Positions 1-10,301 of a DNA stretch of 64,000 nucleotides are shown here, piece by piece. Source of the stretch: Rhodoblastus acidophilus. GTDB lineage: Bacteria > Pseudomonadota > Alphaproteobacteria > Rhizobiales > Beijerinckiaceae. Below the pieces are notes generated by a model. It saw nothing but the letters and a program-made list of their open reading frames with translations, was not told the origin of the DNA and made no database searches. The translations under genes and the position numbers were made by a program. Within the stretch, counting starts at the first letter, position 1, and every line of letters begins with the position of its first letter. The stretch spans positions 124,001 to 188,000 of the forward strand of contig NZ_JAOQNX010000004.1 in assembly GCF_025961575.1 (NCBI RefSeq). The letters run 5' to 3'.

Positions 1-1
1 C

Positions 2-934
2 GTGGGCCGCATGGACGACGCCATCAAACTGGCGCAGCGCCCCGACGTGACGCTGTGCACCTATGCCGACCTGATGCGCGTGCCGGGCTCGCAGGGCTTG
101 AGCCTGATCAAGGCCAAGGCGGCGGGCGCCGACATCCGCATGGTTTATTCGACGCTCGACGCCCTGCGCATCGCGCAGGAAGAGCCGGACCGAAAAGTGG
201 TGTTCTTCGCCATTGGCTTTGAAACCACAACGCCGCCGACCGCGCTCGCCATCGTCCAGGCGCAAAAGCTGGGCTTGAAAAACTTCTTCGTATTCTGCAA
301 TCACGTCCTCACCCCGGCGGCGATCCAGAATATTTTGGAAAGCCCCGACGTGCGCGATCTCGGCCTCGTCCGCATCGACGGATTCATCGGCCCCGCGCAT
401 GTCTCGACGGTGATCGGCACGCGCCCCTATGATTTCTTCGCCGAGGAATTCCAAAAGCCGGTGGTGGTCGCAGGCTTCGAGCCGCTCGACGTGATGCAGG
501 CCATTCTGATGCTGGTGCGGCAGGTCAATGACGGACGCTGCGAGGTCGAGAACGAATATAGCCGCGCGGTGACGCCGGACGGCAACCTCAAGGCGCAGGA
601 CCTGGTCAGCAGCATTTTTGAACTGCGCGACATGTTCGAGTGGCGCGGCCTCGGCGACGTCCCGTATTCAGCCTTAAAACTGCGCGACGCTTACGCCGCC
701 TTCGACGCCGAAAAGGTTTTTGATATCACCACGCAGCCGGCGCAGGACAATCCCGCCTGCGAATGCGGCGCGATCCTGCGCGGCGTGAAAAAAACCACGG
801 ATTGCAAGCTGTTCGGCACGGTGTGCACGCCGGAGACGCCGATGGGCTCGTGCATGGTGTCGTCCGAGGGCTCCTGCGCCGCCCATTGGACCTACGGTCG
901 CTTCCGCGACGCAACGGAGAAACAAGCGTCATGA
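2..934 (+). CDS. hypD: Hydrogenase maturation protein HypD, 5' end missing
   Basis: HypD is the Fe-S scaffold that, with HypC, assembles the Fe(CN)2CO group of [NiFe]-hydrogenases in the cytoplasm. The visible 310 residues match the C-terminal four fifths of the family (usually about 370-380). They end in the characteristic Cys-rich tail with CECG, DCKLFGTVC and GSCMVSSEGSC, which holds the [4Fe-4S] cluster. The N-terminal part, including the catalytic Cys of the CGGHTH motif, lies left of the window, so the GTG at position 2 is not a true start. The TGA stop overlaps the hypE ATG (ATGA), so the two genes are translationally coupled. Confidence 0.97.
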   Translation: MGRMDDAIKLAQRPDVTLCTYADLMRVPGSQGLSLIKAKAAGADIRMVYSTLDALRIAQEEPDRKVVFFAIGFETTTPPTALAIVQAQKLGLKNFFVFCNHVLTPAAIQNILESPDVRDLGLVRIDGFIGPAHVSTVIGTRPYDFFAEEFQKPVVVAGFEPLDVMQAILMLVRQVNDGRCEVENEYSRAVTPDGNLKAQDLVSSIFELRDMFEWRGLGDVPYSALKLRDAYAAFDAEKVFDITTQPAQDNPACECGAILRGVKKTTDCKLFGTVCTPETPMGSCMVSSEGSCAAHWTYGRFRDATEKQAS

Positions 935-1980
935 ACGCCCCGCGCCTTCGCATCCGAAAACTCGACATCAAAAACGGTCGCGTCGATCTCTCCCATGGCT
1001 CGGGCGGCCGCGCCATGGCGCAACTGATCTCGGAAATTTTCGCCGAAAATTTCGCCAACGATTTGTTGGCCCAAGGCAACGACCAAGCGGTGTTTTCCGT
1101 CCCGCCCGGGCGCCTCGCCATGACCACCGACGGCTATGTTGTGTCGCCGCTGTTCTTCCCCGGCGGTAATATCGGCTCGCTCGCCGTGCATGGCACGGTG
1201 AACGATCTCGCCATGGCCGGCGCCAAGCCGTTGCACCTCTCGGCCAGTTTTATCCTCGAAGAAGGTTTTGCCCTCGCGGACCTCGAAAAGATCGCACAGA
1301 GCATGGGCGAGGCCGCGCGCGAGGCCGGCGTGCAAATCGTCACCGGCGACACCAAAGTCGTCGAGCGCGGCAAGGCCGATGGCGTGTTCATCTCCACCGC
1401 CGGCGTCGGCGTGGTTCCCGATGGCCTGGACCTGTCCGGCGACAATGCCCGCCCGGGCGACAAGATTCTGGTCTCCGGCACGCTCGGCGACCACGGCGTC
1501 GCCATCATGTCGAGCCGCGAAAATTTGCAGTTCGAGACGCAAATTCTGTCTGATTCCGCCGCGCTCAACGGGCTGGTGGCGGACATGGTCGCGGCTTGCG
1601 GCCCGCACCTGCGGCTGCTGCGCGATCCCACGCGCGGCGGCCTCGCCGCAACCCTCAACGAGATCGCGCACCAGTCGAACATCGGCGTGCGCATCCATGA
1701 AGATGACTTGCCGGTGAAGGCGGAAGTCGCGGCGGCCTGTGAATTTTTGGGGCTCGATCCGCTGCATGTCGCCAACGAGGGCAAGCTGATCGCTTTTGTC
1801 GCGGCGGAAGCGGCGGATGCGCTGCTGGCCGCGATGCGCGCGCATCCGCTCGGAAAAGACGCGGCGATCATCGGCGAGGCCGTCGAAGACGCGCATCATT
1901 TCGTCCAGATGCGCACCTCGTTCGGCGGAAGCCGGATCGTCGACTGGCTGTCCGGCGAACAGCTTCCGCGCATCTGCTGA
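931..1980 (+). CDS. hypE: Hydrogenase maturation protein HypE (carbamoyl dehydratase)
   Basis: HypE dehydrates the carbamoyl group that HypF places on its C-terminal cysteine, giving the thiocyanate that becomes the CN ligands of the [NiFe] site. The 349-aa product has the PurM/AIR-synthase-like fold signatures (SHGSGG near the N-terminus, TDGYVVSP, VTGDTKVVERG, RDPTRGGLA). It ends exactly in PRIC, with the essential terminal Cys intact. The open frame extends upstream to 763, but the ATG at 931 overlaps the hypD stop and gives the family's usual length. It is followed after 13 bp by hoxX. Confidence 0.98.
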   Translation: MNAPRLRIRKLDIKNGRVDLSHGSGGRAMAQLISEIFAENFANDLLAQGNDQAVFSVPPGRLAMTTDGYVVSPLFFPGGNIGSLAVHGTVNDLAMAGAKPLHLSASFILEEGFALADLEKIAQSMGEAAREAGVQIVTGDTKVVERGKADGVFISTAGVGVVPDGLDLSGDNARPGDKILVSGTLGDHGVAIMSSRENLQFETQILSDSAALNGLVADMVAACGPHLRLLRDPTRGGLAATLNEIAHQSNIGVRIHEDDLPVKAEVAAACEFLGLDPLHVANEGKLIAFVAAEAADALLAAMRAHPLGKDAAIIGEAVEDAHHFVQMRTSFGGSRIVDWLSGEQLPRIC

Positions 1981-1993
1981 GGCTTTTTTCGAC

Positions 1994-3661
1994 ATGCGTA
2001 TCCTGCTGCTCTGCCATTCCTTCAACAGCCTGACGCAAAGGCTGTTCGTGGAGTTGCGCGAGCGCGGCGAGGAGGTCAGCGTCGAGTTCGACATTTCCGA
2101 CGCGGTTTTGCGCGAGGCCGTGGACCTGTTCGAGCCCGATCTTGTCCTCGCGCCCTTCCTCAAACGGGCGATCCCCGAAGATGTTCTCGGGCGCGTCACG
2201 TGCTTGATCGTGCATCCCGGGCCACCGGGGGATCGCGGCCCCTCCGCGCTCGACTGGGCGATCCTGGAGGGTCGCGAACATTGGGGCGTGACCCTGCTCG
2301 AAGCCGCGCCGGAACTGGACGCCGGTCCGGTCTGGGCGACGCGCGCTTTCCCCATGCGCGCGGCGAGCAAGTCGAGCCATTACCGGCACGAGGTCACGCG
2401 CGGCGCGGTCGCATGCGTGATCGAGGCGCTGGAAAAATTTCGAAACGGCGAGCGCCCGCTGGCGCAGCCGGAGCTCACGCCGATGCGTCCCGCCTGTCCG
2501 CGCGCCTTGCGCCGCATTGATTGGGCGGCCGACGAGCTCGCCACTGTGCTGCGCAAAATCCGCTCGGCGGACGGGTCGCCGGGCGCGCCGGGCGTACTCG
2601 GCGGACGCGACTATCTGTTGTTCAACGCGGAACCTGCAGACGGTCTGCCCACCGCTGAACCCGGAACGCTGCTGGCGCGGCGCGGCGAGTCGGTCGCGGT
2701 AGCGGCGCGCGACGGCGCGGTGTGGGTCGGCCATTTGCGCGAGCCGGTTGCAGGCTCGCTCAAACTGCCGGCGGCGCACATGCTCGGCGACGCTTTCACT
2801 GCCCTGCCGGAAAAACCCCAAACACTCATCCGTTACGAGCAGGACGGCGACGTCGGTTTTCTGCATTTCGCTTTTCACAATGGCGCGATGAGCGCCGCGG
2901 ATTGCCGCGCGTTTGAATCCGCAATTGTTTCCGCGCGCGATGCCAAAACCCGCGTGCTCGTGCTCACCGGCGGGCCGGACTACTGGTCGAATGGGCTGCA
3001 TCTCGGCGTGATCGAGGCGGCGCAAAGCGCGGCCGAGGAATCCCTGCAAAATATCGAGGCGATGAACGATTGCGTGCGAGCCCTGCTCGACATTGACGAC
3101 CGTCTCGTGGTCGCGGTGCTGCGCGGCAATGCCGGCGCCGGCGGCGTGTTTCTGGCGCTCGCCGCCGATGTCGTGATGATGCGCGAGGGCGTGATCCTCA
3201 ACCCGCATTACAAGGACATGGGCAATCTTTACGGCTCGGAATACTGGACCTATCTGCTGCCTCGTCGCGTCGGGGTTGAAAAGGCGCGGCTGATCACCCA
3301 GAACCGGCTGCCGATGGGCGCCGCGCAAGCCGCGCGTCTCGGCCTCGCAGACATCATTTTGCCGGAGGCGCCGGAAGAGGCGGAAGCGGCATTGCGCGAA
3401 AACGTGCAATTCATTGCATCGGCGCCGGATTTTTCAGAACGCCTCGCCGCCAAGCAAGCGGCCCGCACAAAAGACGAGGCGACAAAGCCGCTGGAAAACT
3501 ATCGCGCGGAAGAGCTGGAAAAGATGCGGCGCAATTTCTTCGGCTTCGATCCTTCCTATCATGTCGCCCGACACAATTTCATTCGCAAGGTGGCGAAATC
3601 GCGGACGCCGTTGCATCTGGCGCTGCATCGCTCCCTTCGCCCAAGGAGAGACATTGCATGA
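1994..3661 (+). CDS. hoxX: HoxX/HypX formyl-transferase plus enoyl-CoA hydratase fusion, CO-ligand synthesis
   Basis: HoxX makes the CO ligand of the [NiFe] centre from a one-carbon formyl unit under aerobic conditions. It is known from aerobic H2 oxidisers such as Cupriavidus. The 555-aa protein has two domains. Residues about 1-270 are methionyl-tRNA/formyl-THF transferase-like, with the family motif HPGPPGDRGPSALDW. The rest is enoyl-CoA hydratase/isomerase-like, with a G-N-A-G-A-G-G-V oxyanion-hole region and NPHYKDMGNLYGSEYW. The start is ATG 1994, since the frame further upstream is an overlap with hypE. The stop overlaps the hoxA start (ATGA). Its presence implies hydrogenase maturation with O2 available. 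Confidence 0.95.
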   Translation: MRILLLCHSFNSLTQRLFVELRERGEEVSVEFDISDAVLREAVDLFEPDLVLAPFLKRAIPEDVLGRVTCLIVHPGPPGDRGPSALDWAILEGREHWGVTLLEAAPELDAGPVWATRAFPMRAASKSSHYRHEVTRGAVACVIEALEKFRNGERPLAQPELTPMRPACPRALRRIDWAADELATVLRKIRSADGSPGAPGVLGGRDYLLFNAEPADGLPTAEPGTLLARRGESVAVAARDGAVWVGHLREPVAGSLKLPAAHMLGDAFTALPEKPQTLIRYEQDGDVGFLHFAFHNGAMSAADCRAFESAIVSARDAKTRVLVLTGGPDYWSNGLHLGVIEAAQSAAEESLQNIEAMNDCVRALLDIDDRLVVAVLRGNAGAGGVFLALAADVVMMREGVILNPHYKDMGNLYGSEYWTYLLPRRVGVEKARLITQNRLPMGAAQAARLGLADIILPEAPEEAEAALRENVQFIASAPDFSERLAAKQAARTKDEATKPLENYRAEELEKMRRNFFGFDPSYHVARHNFIRKVAKSRTPLHLALHRSLRPRRDIA

Positions 3662-5094
3662 CGTCCGGCGCCGTTCTCATCGTCGACGACGAATTGCGCT
3701 CGCAGGAATCGCTGAAGCGCGTGCTTTCGGAAGAGTTCGACGTGCTGCTCGCCAGCAATGCGCAGGAGGCCGAGGCCGTCCTCGCCGGCGACCTCGTCCA
3801 GGCCATCTTGTGCGACCAGCGCATGCCCGGCGAATCCGGCGTCGATTTCCTGCGCCGCGTCCGCGAGACCTGGCCCGATCCCGTGCGCATGATCATCTCG
3901 GGTTTTTCCGAATCCGAGGACATTATCGCCGGCGTCAACGAGGCCGGAATTTATCAATATATAACAAAACCCTGGCGCCCGGAAAAACTGCTCGAAACCG
4001 TGCGCGACGCCGTGCGTCTCTACCATTTGCAAAAGGGGCCCGGCGGCGGCGACGTCAAGCCCTCGCACGGAACCCTCAACCGCATGCTGTCGGACCGGCG
4101 GCTCGAACAGAAAAGAATGTTCGAGTTCGAGCGCATCGTCCATGACCCCCGGGGGCCCATGGTCGATACGCTGGCGCTGGCGCGCAAGGCGGCGGGCTAC
4201 GACATTTCCGTGCTGATCACCGGCGCCTCCGGCGCCGGCAAAGAACTGCTCGCCCGCGCCATCCACTTCGGTTCGGCGCGCGGCGACAAGCCGTTTGTCG
4301 TCGAAAACTGCGGCGCGCTCCCCGACGAATTGTTGGAGAGCGAATTGTTCGGCTGCAAGAAGGGGGCCTATACCGGCGCCTACCAGGATCGCATCGGCCT
4401 GTTCGAACTCGCGGACGGCGGCACCATCTTTCTCGATGAAATCGGCGAGACCTCGCCGGCCTTCCAGGTTAAGCTCTTGCGCGTATTGCAGGAGCGCGAA
4501 ATCCGTCCGCTCGGCGCGACGCGCTCGCGAAAGATCGACGTGCGCGTCATCTCCGCCACCAATCGCGACCTGGAAAGCGACGTGGAGGAGGGGCGTTTCC
4601 GCCGCGACCTTTTTTACCGTCTCAACGCATTTCCGCTGCACCTGCCGGCGCTTTCGGAGCGGCGCGGCGACATTCCGCTGATCGCCGAAAGCATTTTGGC
4701 CGAGGTCAACCGCGCATTCCGGCGGAAAATTCCGGGCTTCGCGCCGGAAACGCTTCGCCTGCTGCGCGCTTACGGGTGGCCGGGCAATGTGCGCGAACTC
4801 CACAACGAGATTCAGCGCATGGTGGTGATGGCGGAAGCCGATGCGCCGCTCGCCGCGCATCTGTTGTCGGCGCGGGTGGCGAGCGGCGATGTCCGCATCA
4901 ACCTCAACGGCCACACCACGCTGAAGGACCAGGTGGAGGCGCTGGAGCGCGCCGCCATTTCGAGGACGCTCGCCGCCTGCTCCGGCAATATCAGCCATGC
5001 CGCGGAAAAGCTCGGCCTGTCGCGCGTCGGCCTGCGCGCCAAAATCGATCGCTACGATCTGCGAAAGGACGTCGCCTCGGGGTATGAGCAATGA
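3658..5094 (+). CDS. hoxA: HoxA/HupR-type NtrC-family response regulator
   Basis: This is the transcriptional activator of uptake-hydrogenase operons. Residues 1-125 form a receiver domain with acidic DD at 10-11, phospho-acceptor Asp53 (LCDQRMPG) and the switch Lys in ITKPWRP. Residues about 150-390 form an AAA+ sigma-54 domain with Walker A GASGAGKE (from residue 189), a GAYTGA loop at 236-241 (consensus GAFTGA), Walker B GGTIFLDEIGE and an arginine-finger region. A Fis-type HTH lies near the C-terminus (ISHAAEKLGLSRVGLRAKI). The 478-aa length fits HoxA/HupR. It overlaps both hoxX and hoxJ by 4 bp. In this subfamily the unphosphorylated form is often the active one; that is family knowledge, not visible here. 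Confidence 0.94.
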   Translation: MTSGAVLIVDDELRSQESLKRVLSEEFDVLLASNAQEAEAVLAGDLVQAILCDQRMPGESGVDFLRRVRETWPDPVRMIISGFSESEDIIAGVNEAGIYQYITKPWRPEKLLETVRDAVRLYHLQKGPGGGDVKPSHGTLNRMLSDRRLEQKRMFEFERIVHDPRGPMVDTLALARKAAGYDISVLITGASGAGKELLARAIHFGSARGDKPFVVENCGALPDELLESELFGCKKGAYTGAYQDRIGLFELADGGTIFLDEIGETSPAFQVKLLRVLQEREIRPLGATRSRKIDVRVISATNRDLESDVEEGRFRRDLFYRLNAFPLHLPALSERRGDIPLIAESILAEVNRAFRRKIPGFAPETLRLLRAYGWPGNVRELHNEIQRMVVMAEADAPLAAHLLSARVASGDVRINLNGHTTLKDQVEALERAAISRTLAACSGNISHAAEKLGLSRVGLRAKIDRYDLRKDVASGYEQ

Positions 5095-6440
5095 GCCCGG
5101 ATCGTCCGTCGCGCCCCGAAAACATTCTGGCGCTCGCGGGCGCCGGGGAGGATGGCGAACTCTCGGATGGCCAGGAATCCGTCTGGCAGGAGGTCGTCAA
5201 GCGCGTCGACGAGGTCTATTCCGACCTGCTGCGCTATGAATCCGACCTCGAAGCCAAAAACGCGGAGCTGGAGGAGGCGCAAAGCTTCATCTCCAGCGTC
5301 ATCGCCTCGGTCTCCGACATTTTGGCGGTCTGCGACGCTGAAGGCAAAATCCTCCAGGCGAATCCGGCCTTCGTCACCCTGCTGGGCCGCAGCGAAGCCA
5401 AGCTGATCGGCGCGCCTCTGCCGGAGGTGATCGTCGAAGAGGACCGCGCCCTGGCGCGGCAGTTCTTGCATGCGGGCGCGCCTGCTGGCGATTGCGAATT
5501 GCGGTTTTCGACCGCGAGCGGTCCGACCGACGTCATGGCGATCAATTTTTCCAGTCGCTTCGATCACACCGGCCGCTGCGTCGGCGCCGTGCTCACGGGA
5601 CGCCCGATCGGCGAATTGCGCCGCGCCTATCAGGCCTTGCACACGGCCCACCTCGATCTGCAGCACGTGCAGAAGAAGCTGATCGAACAGGAGAAGATGG
5701 CGAGCCTCGGCCGCCTCGTCGCTGGCGTCGCCCACGAGCTGAACAATCCCATCAGTTTTGTCTACGGCAACGTCCATGTGCTGGAGCGCTACCGCAAGAA
5801 CCTGTCGAACTATTTCGCCGAGGCCGAAAAGCTGGAGGATGCGGCGGCGGCGGCGCTGCGAACCAAATACCGGATCGAACCGATCCTCGCCGATCTCACG
5901 CCGTTGATCGAGGGCACGCTGGAGGGCGCGCATCGCATCAGCGAAATCGTCAAGAACCTGCGCCGTCTCTCCTTCAACCGCGCCCATGAGGCGCAAAAGA
6001 TCGACGTGGAGCGCATCGTCGCGGTGGCGGCGCAATGGGCGGCGCGGTCGAAGAAGAATCAGGCGCGCATCGGCGTCGATGTCGAATCCGGTCTCACCCT
6101 GTGGGGCAATGAGGGGCAGATTCACCAGATCGTCGTCAATCTCATCGACAATGCGCTCGACGCCGTGCGCGGGCGGGTCGACGGGGTGGTGAGCGTGCGC
6201 GCCCACGCCCTCGGCGGCGATGTGGAGATCGTTGTCGAGGACAATGGCGGCGGCATCCCCGAATCGGCCTTCGACAAAATGTTCGAGCCGTTCTTCACCA
6301 CCAAGACCGTGGGCGAGGGGACGGGGTTGGGCTTGTGGATTTCCTATTCCATCGCCCGCGAGCACGGCGGCGACATTTTTGCCGTCAATCGCCCCGAAGG
6401 CGGCGCGGCCTTCACCTTGCGGCTGCCGGTCGGAGGGTAG
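5091..6440 (+). CDS. hoxJ: HoxJ/HupT-type PAS sensor histidine kinase
   Basis: This soluble sensor kinase is the partner of HoxA. Residues about 25-70 form a coiled coil and about 65-170 a PAS domain. A second helix (residues 180-205) leads to the H-box with His215 (GVAHELNNP). The ATP domain follows with N-box [11 protein letters not shown]1 DNGGGIP, F-box FEPFFTTK and G2 GTGLGLW. There are no membrane segments, as expected for HupT/HoxJ, which receive the H2 signal from a regulatory hydrogenase (HupUV/HoxBC). Those sensor subunits are not next to it and would have to lie left of the window or elsewhere. It is translationally coupled to hoxA and is the last gene of the operon. Confidence 0.92.
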   Translation: MSPDRPSRPENILALAGAGEDGELSDGQESVWQEVVKRVDEVYSDLLRYESDLEAKNAELEEAQSFISSVIASVSDILAVCDAEGKILQANPAFVTLLGRSEAKLIGAPLPEVIVEEDRALARQFLHAGAPAGDCELRFSTASGPTDVMAINFSSRFDHTGRCVGAVLTGRPIGELRRAYQALHTAHLDLQHVQKKLIEQEKMASLGRLVAGVAHELNNPISFVYGNVHVLERYRKNLSNYFAEAEKLEDAAAAALRTKYRIEPILADLTPLIEGTLEGAHRISEIVKNLRRLSFNRAHEAQKIDVERIVAVAAQWAARSKKNQARIGVDVESGLTLWGNEGQIHQIVVNLIDNALDAVRGRVDGVVSVRAHALGGDVEIVVEDNGGGIPESAFDKMFEPFFTTKTVGEGTGLGLWISYSIAREHGGDIFAVNRPEGGAAFTLRLPVGG

Positions 6441-6494
6441 TTGCGCCGCGGCGCGTTGATTGGGATAAAAGCGGCGCTCACCCAAGGACATCAA

Positions 6495-7241
6495 GTGGAC
6501 CTTCTGCTCCCCTTCACCACCATAGGCGGCTGGATCAGCCTGCTGAGCCTTTCCGCCATGGAAATCGTGCTCGGCGTCGACAATCTCGTGTTCGTCGCGC
6601 TGGCGACCCAGGGGCTTCCCGAGGACAAGCGGGCGCGCGCGGCGCGGCTCGGCCTGGCGCTGGCCATCCTGTTCCGCCTGGGCCTGCTGTCGAGCATGTT
6701 CCTGCTGGCGCATCTCACCACGCCGCTGTTCACTGTGCTCGACCATGCGTTCAGCGGCCGCGACCTCGTGCTGGGGCTGGGCGGCCTGTTCCTGCTCTAC
6801 AAGGGCACGCAGGAAATCCATGAGGAAATCGTCCCCGACGACCCGGAGGAGGGGACGACGCGCCCCGCCAAAAGTTTCGCCAAGGCCATTTTCCAGATCG
6901 CCATTCTCGACATCGTGTTTTCGCTCGACAGCGTGCTCACCGCCATCGGCATGGCCGACCATCTCGAAATCATGGTCGCGGCGGTGGTGCTCGCCATTCT
7001 GATGATGATGGTGGCGGCGGCGCCGCTCAGCCGCTTCATCAACGCCAATCCGACGGTGAAGATGCTGGCGCTGAGCTTTTTGCTGCTGATCGGCATGAGC
7101 CTGATGACGGAGGCGTTTGGCTATCACGTCCCCAAAGGGTTCATTTACGCGGCCATCGGCTTTTCCGTGCTGGTGGAGGCGCTCAACCAGTTCGCTCGTC
7201 GTGCGCGCCGCCGGGCCCGGGAGCGCCAGCCGCCGCAATAA
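6495..7241 (+). CDS. TerC-family integral membrane protein
   Basis: The product is a polytopic inner-membrane protein of about 248 residues with the TerC hallmarks ALEIVLG-type (here AMEIVLGVDNLVF) and IVFSLDSVLTAIGM, whose Asp residues lie within membrane helices. Family members are linked to tellurite resistance or to metal (Mn) export, but the substrate here is unknown. The frame is open from a TTG at 6441. The GTG at 6495 is preferred because AAGGA stands 6 nt upstream and the protein then begins, like relatives, just before the first helix. About 140 bp separate it from secE, so it is probably its own unit. Confidence 0.88.
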   Translation: MDLLLPFTTIGGWISLLSLSAMEIVLGVDNLVFVALATQGLPEDKRARAARLGLALAILFRLGLLSSMFLLAHLTTPLFTVLDHAFSGRDLVLGLGGLFLLYKGTQEIHEEIVPDDPEEGTTRPAKSFAKAIFQIAILDIVFSLDSVLTAIGMADHLEIMVAAVVLAILMMMVAAAPLSRFINANPTVKMLALSFLLLIGMSLMTEAFGYHVPKGFIYAAIGFSVLVEALNQFARRARRRARERQPPQ

Positions 7242-7256
7242 GACGTCAATAAAGGC

Positions 7257-7283
7257 TTGGCGCGCGCGCGCGCATTCGCTATA
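7257..7283 (+). promoter_or_regulatory. Possible promoter of secE-nusG
   Basis: A TTGGCG box and a TATAAA box lie in the 137-bp gap upstream of secE. Their 15-bp spacer is shorter than the optimum of 17 and is mostly alternating GC. The call is by eye only; position and orientation fit secE-nusG transcription. Confidence 0.3.
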
Positions 7284-7377
7284 AAGCCATGTGAGGCGCG
7301 CGACCGAGAGGTTCCGCGCCCACTTTTTTAGCCCGCGACCGCTTCACCGGCGGTCCGAATCCACAGTCGGAACCGTC

Positions 7378-7569
7378 ATGGCAAATCCGTTCACTTTCCT
7401 CCAGGAAGTCCGCGCCGAAGCCGCCAAGGTGACCTGGCCCACGCGCCGCGAAACCATGATCACCACCGGCATGGTCGCGCTGATGGTCGTGCTGGCGTCG
7501 CTGTTCTTCCTTTCGGCCGACCAGCTCATCCGACTGTTCGTCGGCTTCATTCTCAGCTTCGGCCGCTGA
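7378..7569 (+). CDS. secE: Preprotein translocase subunit SecE
   Basis: SecE is the small essential subunit that clamps SecY in the SecYEG channel. The 63-residue form with one C-terminal transmembrane helix is the usual alphaproteobacterial type. It has the conserved amphipathic helix EVRAEAAKVTWPTRRET before the membrane segment at about residues 30-60. ATG 7378 is chosen over the longer open frame from 7291 because it gives the typical start MANPF. nusG follows after 24 bp. Confidence 0.97.
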   Translation: MANPFTFLQEVRAEAAKVTWPTRRETMITTGMVALMVVLASLFFLSADQLIRLFVGFILSFGR

Positions 7570-7593
7570 GCAAGAATTTAACAGGAAACGTTC

Positions 7594-8124
7594 ATGACCA
7601 AGCGCTGGTACATCGTCCACGCCTATTCGAACTTTGAGAAAAAGGTCGCCGAATCCATCCGTGAAGGCGCGGCGCAGCGCGGCTTGATCGAAAAATTCGA
7701 TGAGATCCTGGTGCCGACCGAGCAGGTCGTCGAGGTCCGTCGCGGGCGCAAGTTCAACGCGGAGCGCAAGTTCTTCCCCGGCTATGTGCTGGTGAAATGC
7801 GACCTGTCGGATGAAGTGTTCCATCTGATCAAGAACACGCCCAAGGTCACCGGCTTTTTGGGACAGGACAACAAGCCGTTCCCGATTCCCGACCACGAGG
7901 CCGAGCGGATCAAGGGGCAGGTCGCCGAGGGCGTCGAGCGCCCGAAGACGTCGGTCAGCTTCGATGTCGGCGAAAAGGTGCGCGTCAACGACGGCCCGTT
8001 CGCGTCCTTCGAAGGCTTGGTGGAAGAAGTCGACGAGAGCCGTTCGCGCGTCAAAGTGGCGGTGTCGATTTTCGGCCGCGCCACCCCGGTCGAACTGGAA
8101 TACGGCCAGGTCGACAAGCTCTGA
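7594..8124 (+). CDS. nusG: Transcription antitermination factor NusG
   Basis: NusG binds RNA polymerase and couples transcription to translation or to Rho. The 176-aa product has the NGN domain (RWYIVHAYSNFEKKVAE, FFPGYVLVKCDL, PKVTGFLG) and a C-terminal KOW domain (GEKVRVNDGPFASFEGLVEEV). SD-like AGGA stands before ATG 7594. Downstream one expects rplK-rplA-rplJ-rplL, but here there are a hairpin, a REP pair and two minus-strand genes, so the usual linkage is broken. Confidence 0.98.
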   Translation: MTKRWYIVHAYSNFEKKVAESIREGAAQRGLIEKFDEILVPTEQVVEVRRGRKFNAERKFFPGYVLVKCDLSDEVFHLIKNTPKVTGFLGQDNKPFPIPDHEAERIKGQVAEGVERPKTSVSFDVGEKVRVNDGPFASFEGLVEEVDESRSRVKVAVSIFGRATPVELEYGQVDKL

Positions 8125-8129
8125 TCGAC

Positions 8130-8151
8130 CGACCGGGCCTCGGTCCGGTCG
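8130..8151 (+). terminator. GC-rich hairpin just after nusG
   Basis: CGACCGGGCC and GGTCCGGTCG can pair, with one G-U pair, around a very short loop 6 bp after the nusG stop. There is no U-run, so it would be a Rho-assisted or 3'-protective stem rather than a classical intrinsic terminator. Confidence 0.35.
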
Positions 8152-8182
8152 CGCCGCCGGAAAAGCCACGCACCTCAATGTC

Positions 8183-8290
8183 GTCATGCCCGGGCCTGTC
8201 CCGGGCATCCACGCCGACCTGCGAGAGATCATTCTGTGAAAATTCGCCTTGCGGCGCCGCGTGGATGGCCGGGACAAGCCCGGCCATGAC
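8183..8290. repeat. REP pair (palindromic GTCATG...CCGGGC element), copy A
   Basis: The left arm GTCATGCCCGGGCCTGTC continues to CATCCACG, and after about 45 bp an inverted copy runs from CGTGGATGG to CCATGAC. Each arm is itself a hairpin (CCCGGG-type stem). The same unit occurs at 25274, 44764, 51577 and 61136. Such paired arms are common intergenic elements in Hyphomicrobiales. The short frames through it (MAGLVPAIHA-like) are not genes. Confidence 0.9.
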
Positions 8291-8352
8291 GGTGTGAGGA
8301 TTTATCCGCCTGCGGTGGATGCTCGGGTGCGCATGGCGGGATTTCCGAACCC

Positions 8353-8822
8353 TCAGCGCGGGTTGAACACCGCCAGGGTAATCTTCCCAAACGTCTTCAG
8401 CGCGATCACCCGCGCTTGCCGCCCGGCCACCGGCACATTGTAGCGCAGATAGGGCGTGTTCGGGTTTTCATTGGCGGCGTAATGCTGCGCGGTCTCCCCA
8501 AGGCAGGAATCGAGCGTCGCCTTGAGATCGGCGAGATCGAGTTTTTCCGCCTGGCAGGCGTAGGAAATCTCCGCAATCTTCTTCTTGTCGATGATTTCGC
8601 AGGCGCCAAACAGCGGCGCGGACACGGTATAAGCCGCAACTCCGTCCTCGTCGCGCGCCACGGCGGCGCGCAGAGTCGAAAACCCGTCGGGCGCGGCGGC
8701 GATCACCGCCTTGAAGGCGGGACAATCAAAAGCCTTGTCGTTGAGCGTGTCGTCGGCCAATGCGGGACCGCCCCCGGCCTGAAACAGGACGGAGGCGGCG
8801 AAAGCGAGGGCAGAAAATTTCA

Positions 8823-8826
<4 letters not shown>
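8353..8826 (-). CDS. Small exported protein of unknown function
   Basis: The 157-aa product begins with a clear Sec signal peptide ([26 protein letters not shown]), predicted cut after ALA. The mature part is about 130 residues with four Cys residues that could form disulfides, and no family I recognise. The start ATGATG overlaps the TGA of gltA, so it is probably co-transcribed as the second gene of a gltA unit. The longer open frame to 8928 runs into gltA and lacks a signal peptide. Confidence 0.75.
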
Positions 8827-10112
<1,286 letters not shown>

Positions 10113-10301
10113 GACATCGCCCCTTTGCAGTCATCGAAGTCGCGTCTGCCGTTCGGGGAGCGCCCCGGGCGAGCCTTATTCCCCATCACCGGGAGGGCTG
10201 GACGGTAGAGCCGCGTCAATTGTGCGCCGCCCTGACTAGCTTAGTTGCGGGCCTGGGGCAAGATGACGCGCCTTAGACCAATGGGCGCCGCGCGGCGGCG
10301 C

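Noticed and set aside
5052-7238. A 728-codon minus-strand frame over hoxJ and terC
   Set aside because: Antisense of two well-supported genes, without motifs or an SD box.
7569-7594. tRNA gene next to secE, as in many proteobacteria
   Set aside because: No cloverleaf could be drawn in 7241-7378 or 7569-7594.
8051-8287. Short frames such as MAGLVPAIHA and MPGLVPGIHA at REP copies
   Set aside because: These are translations of the REP palindrome and recur at every copy.
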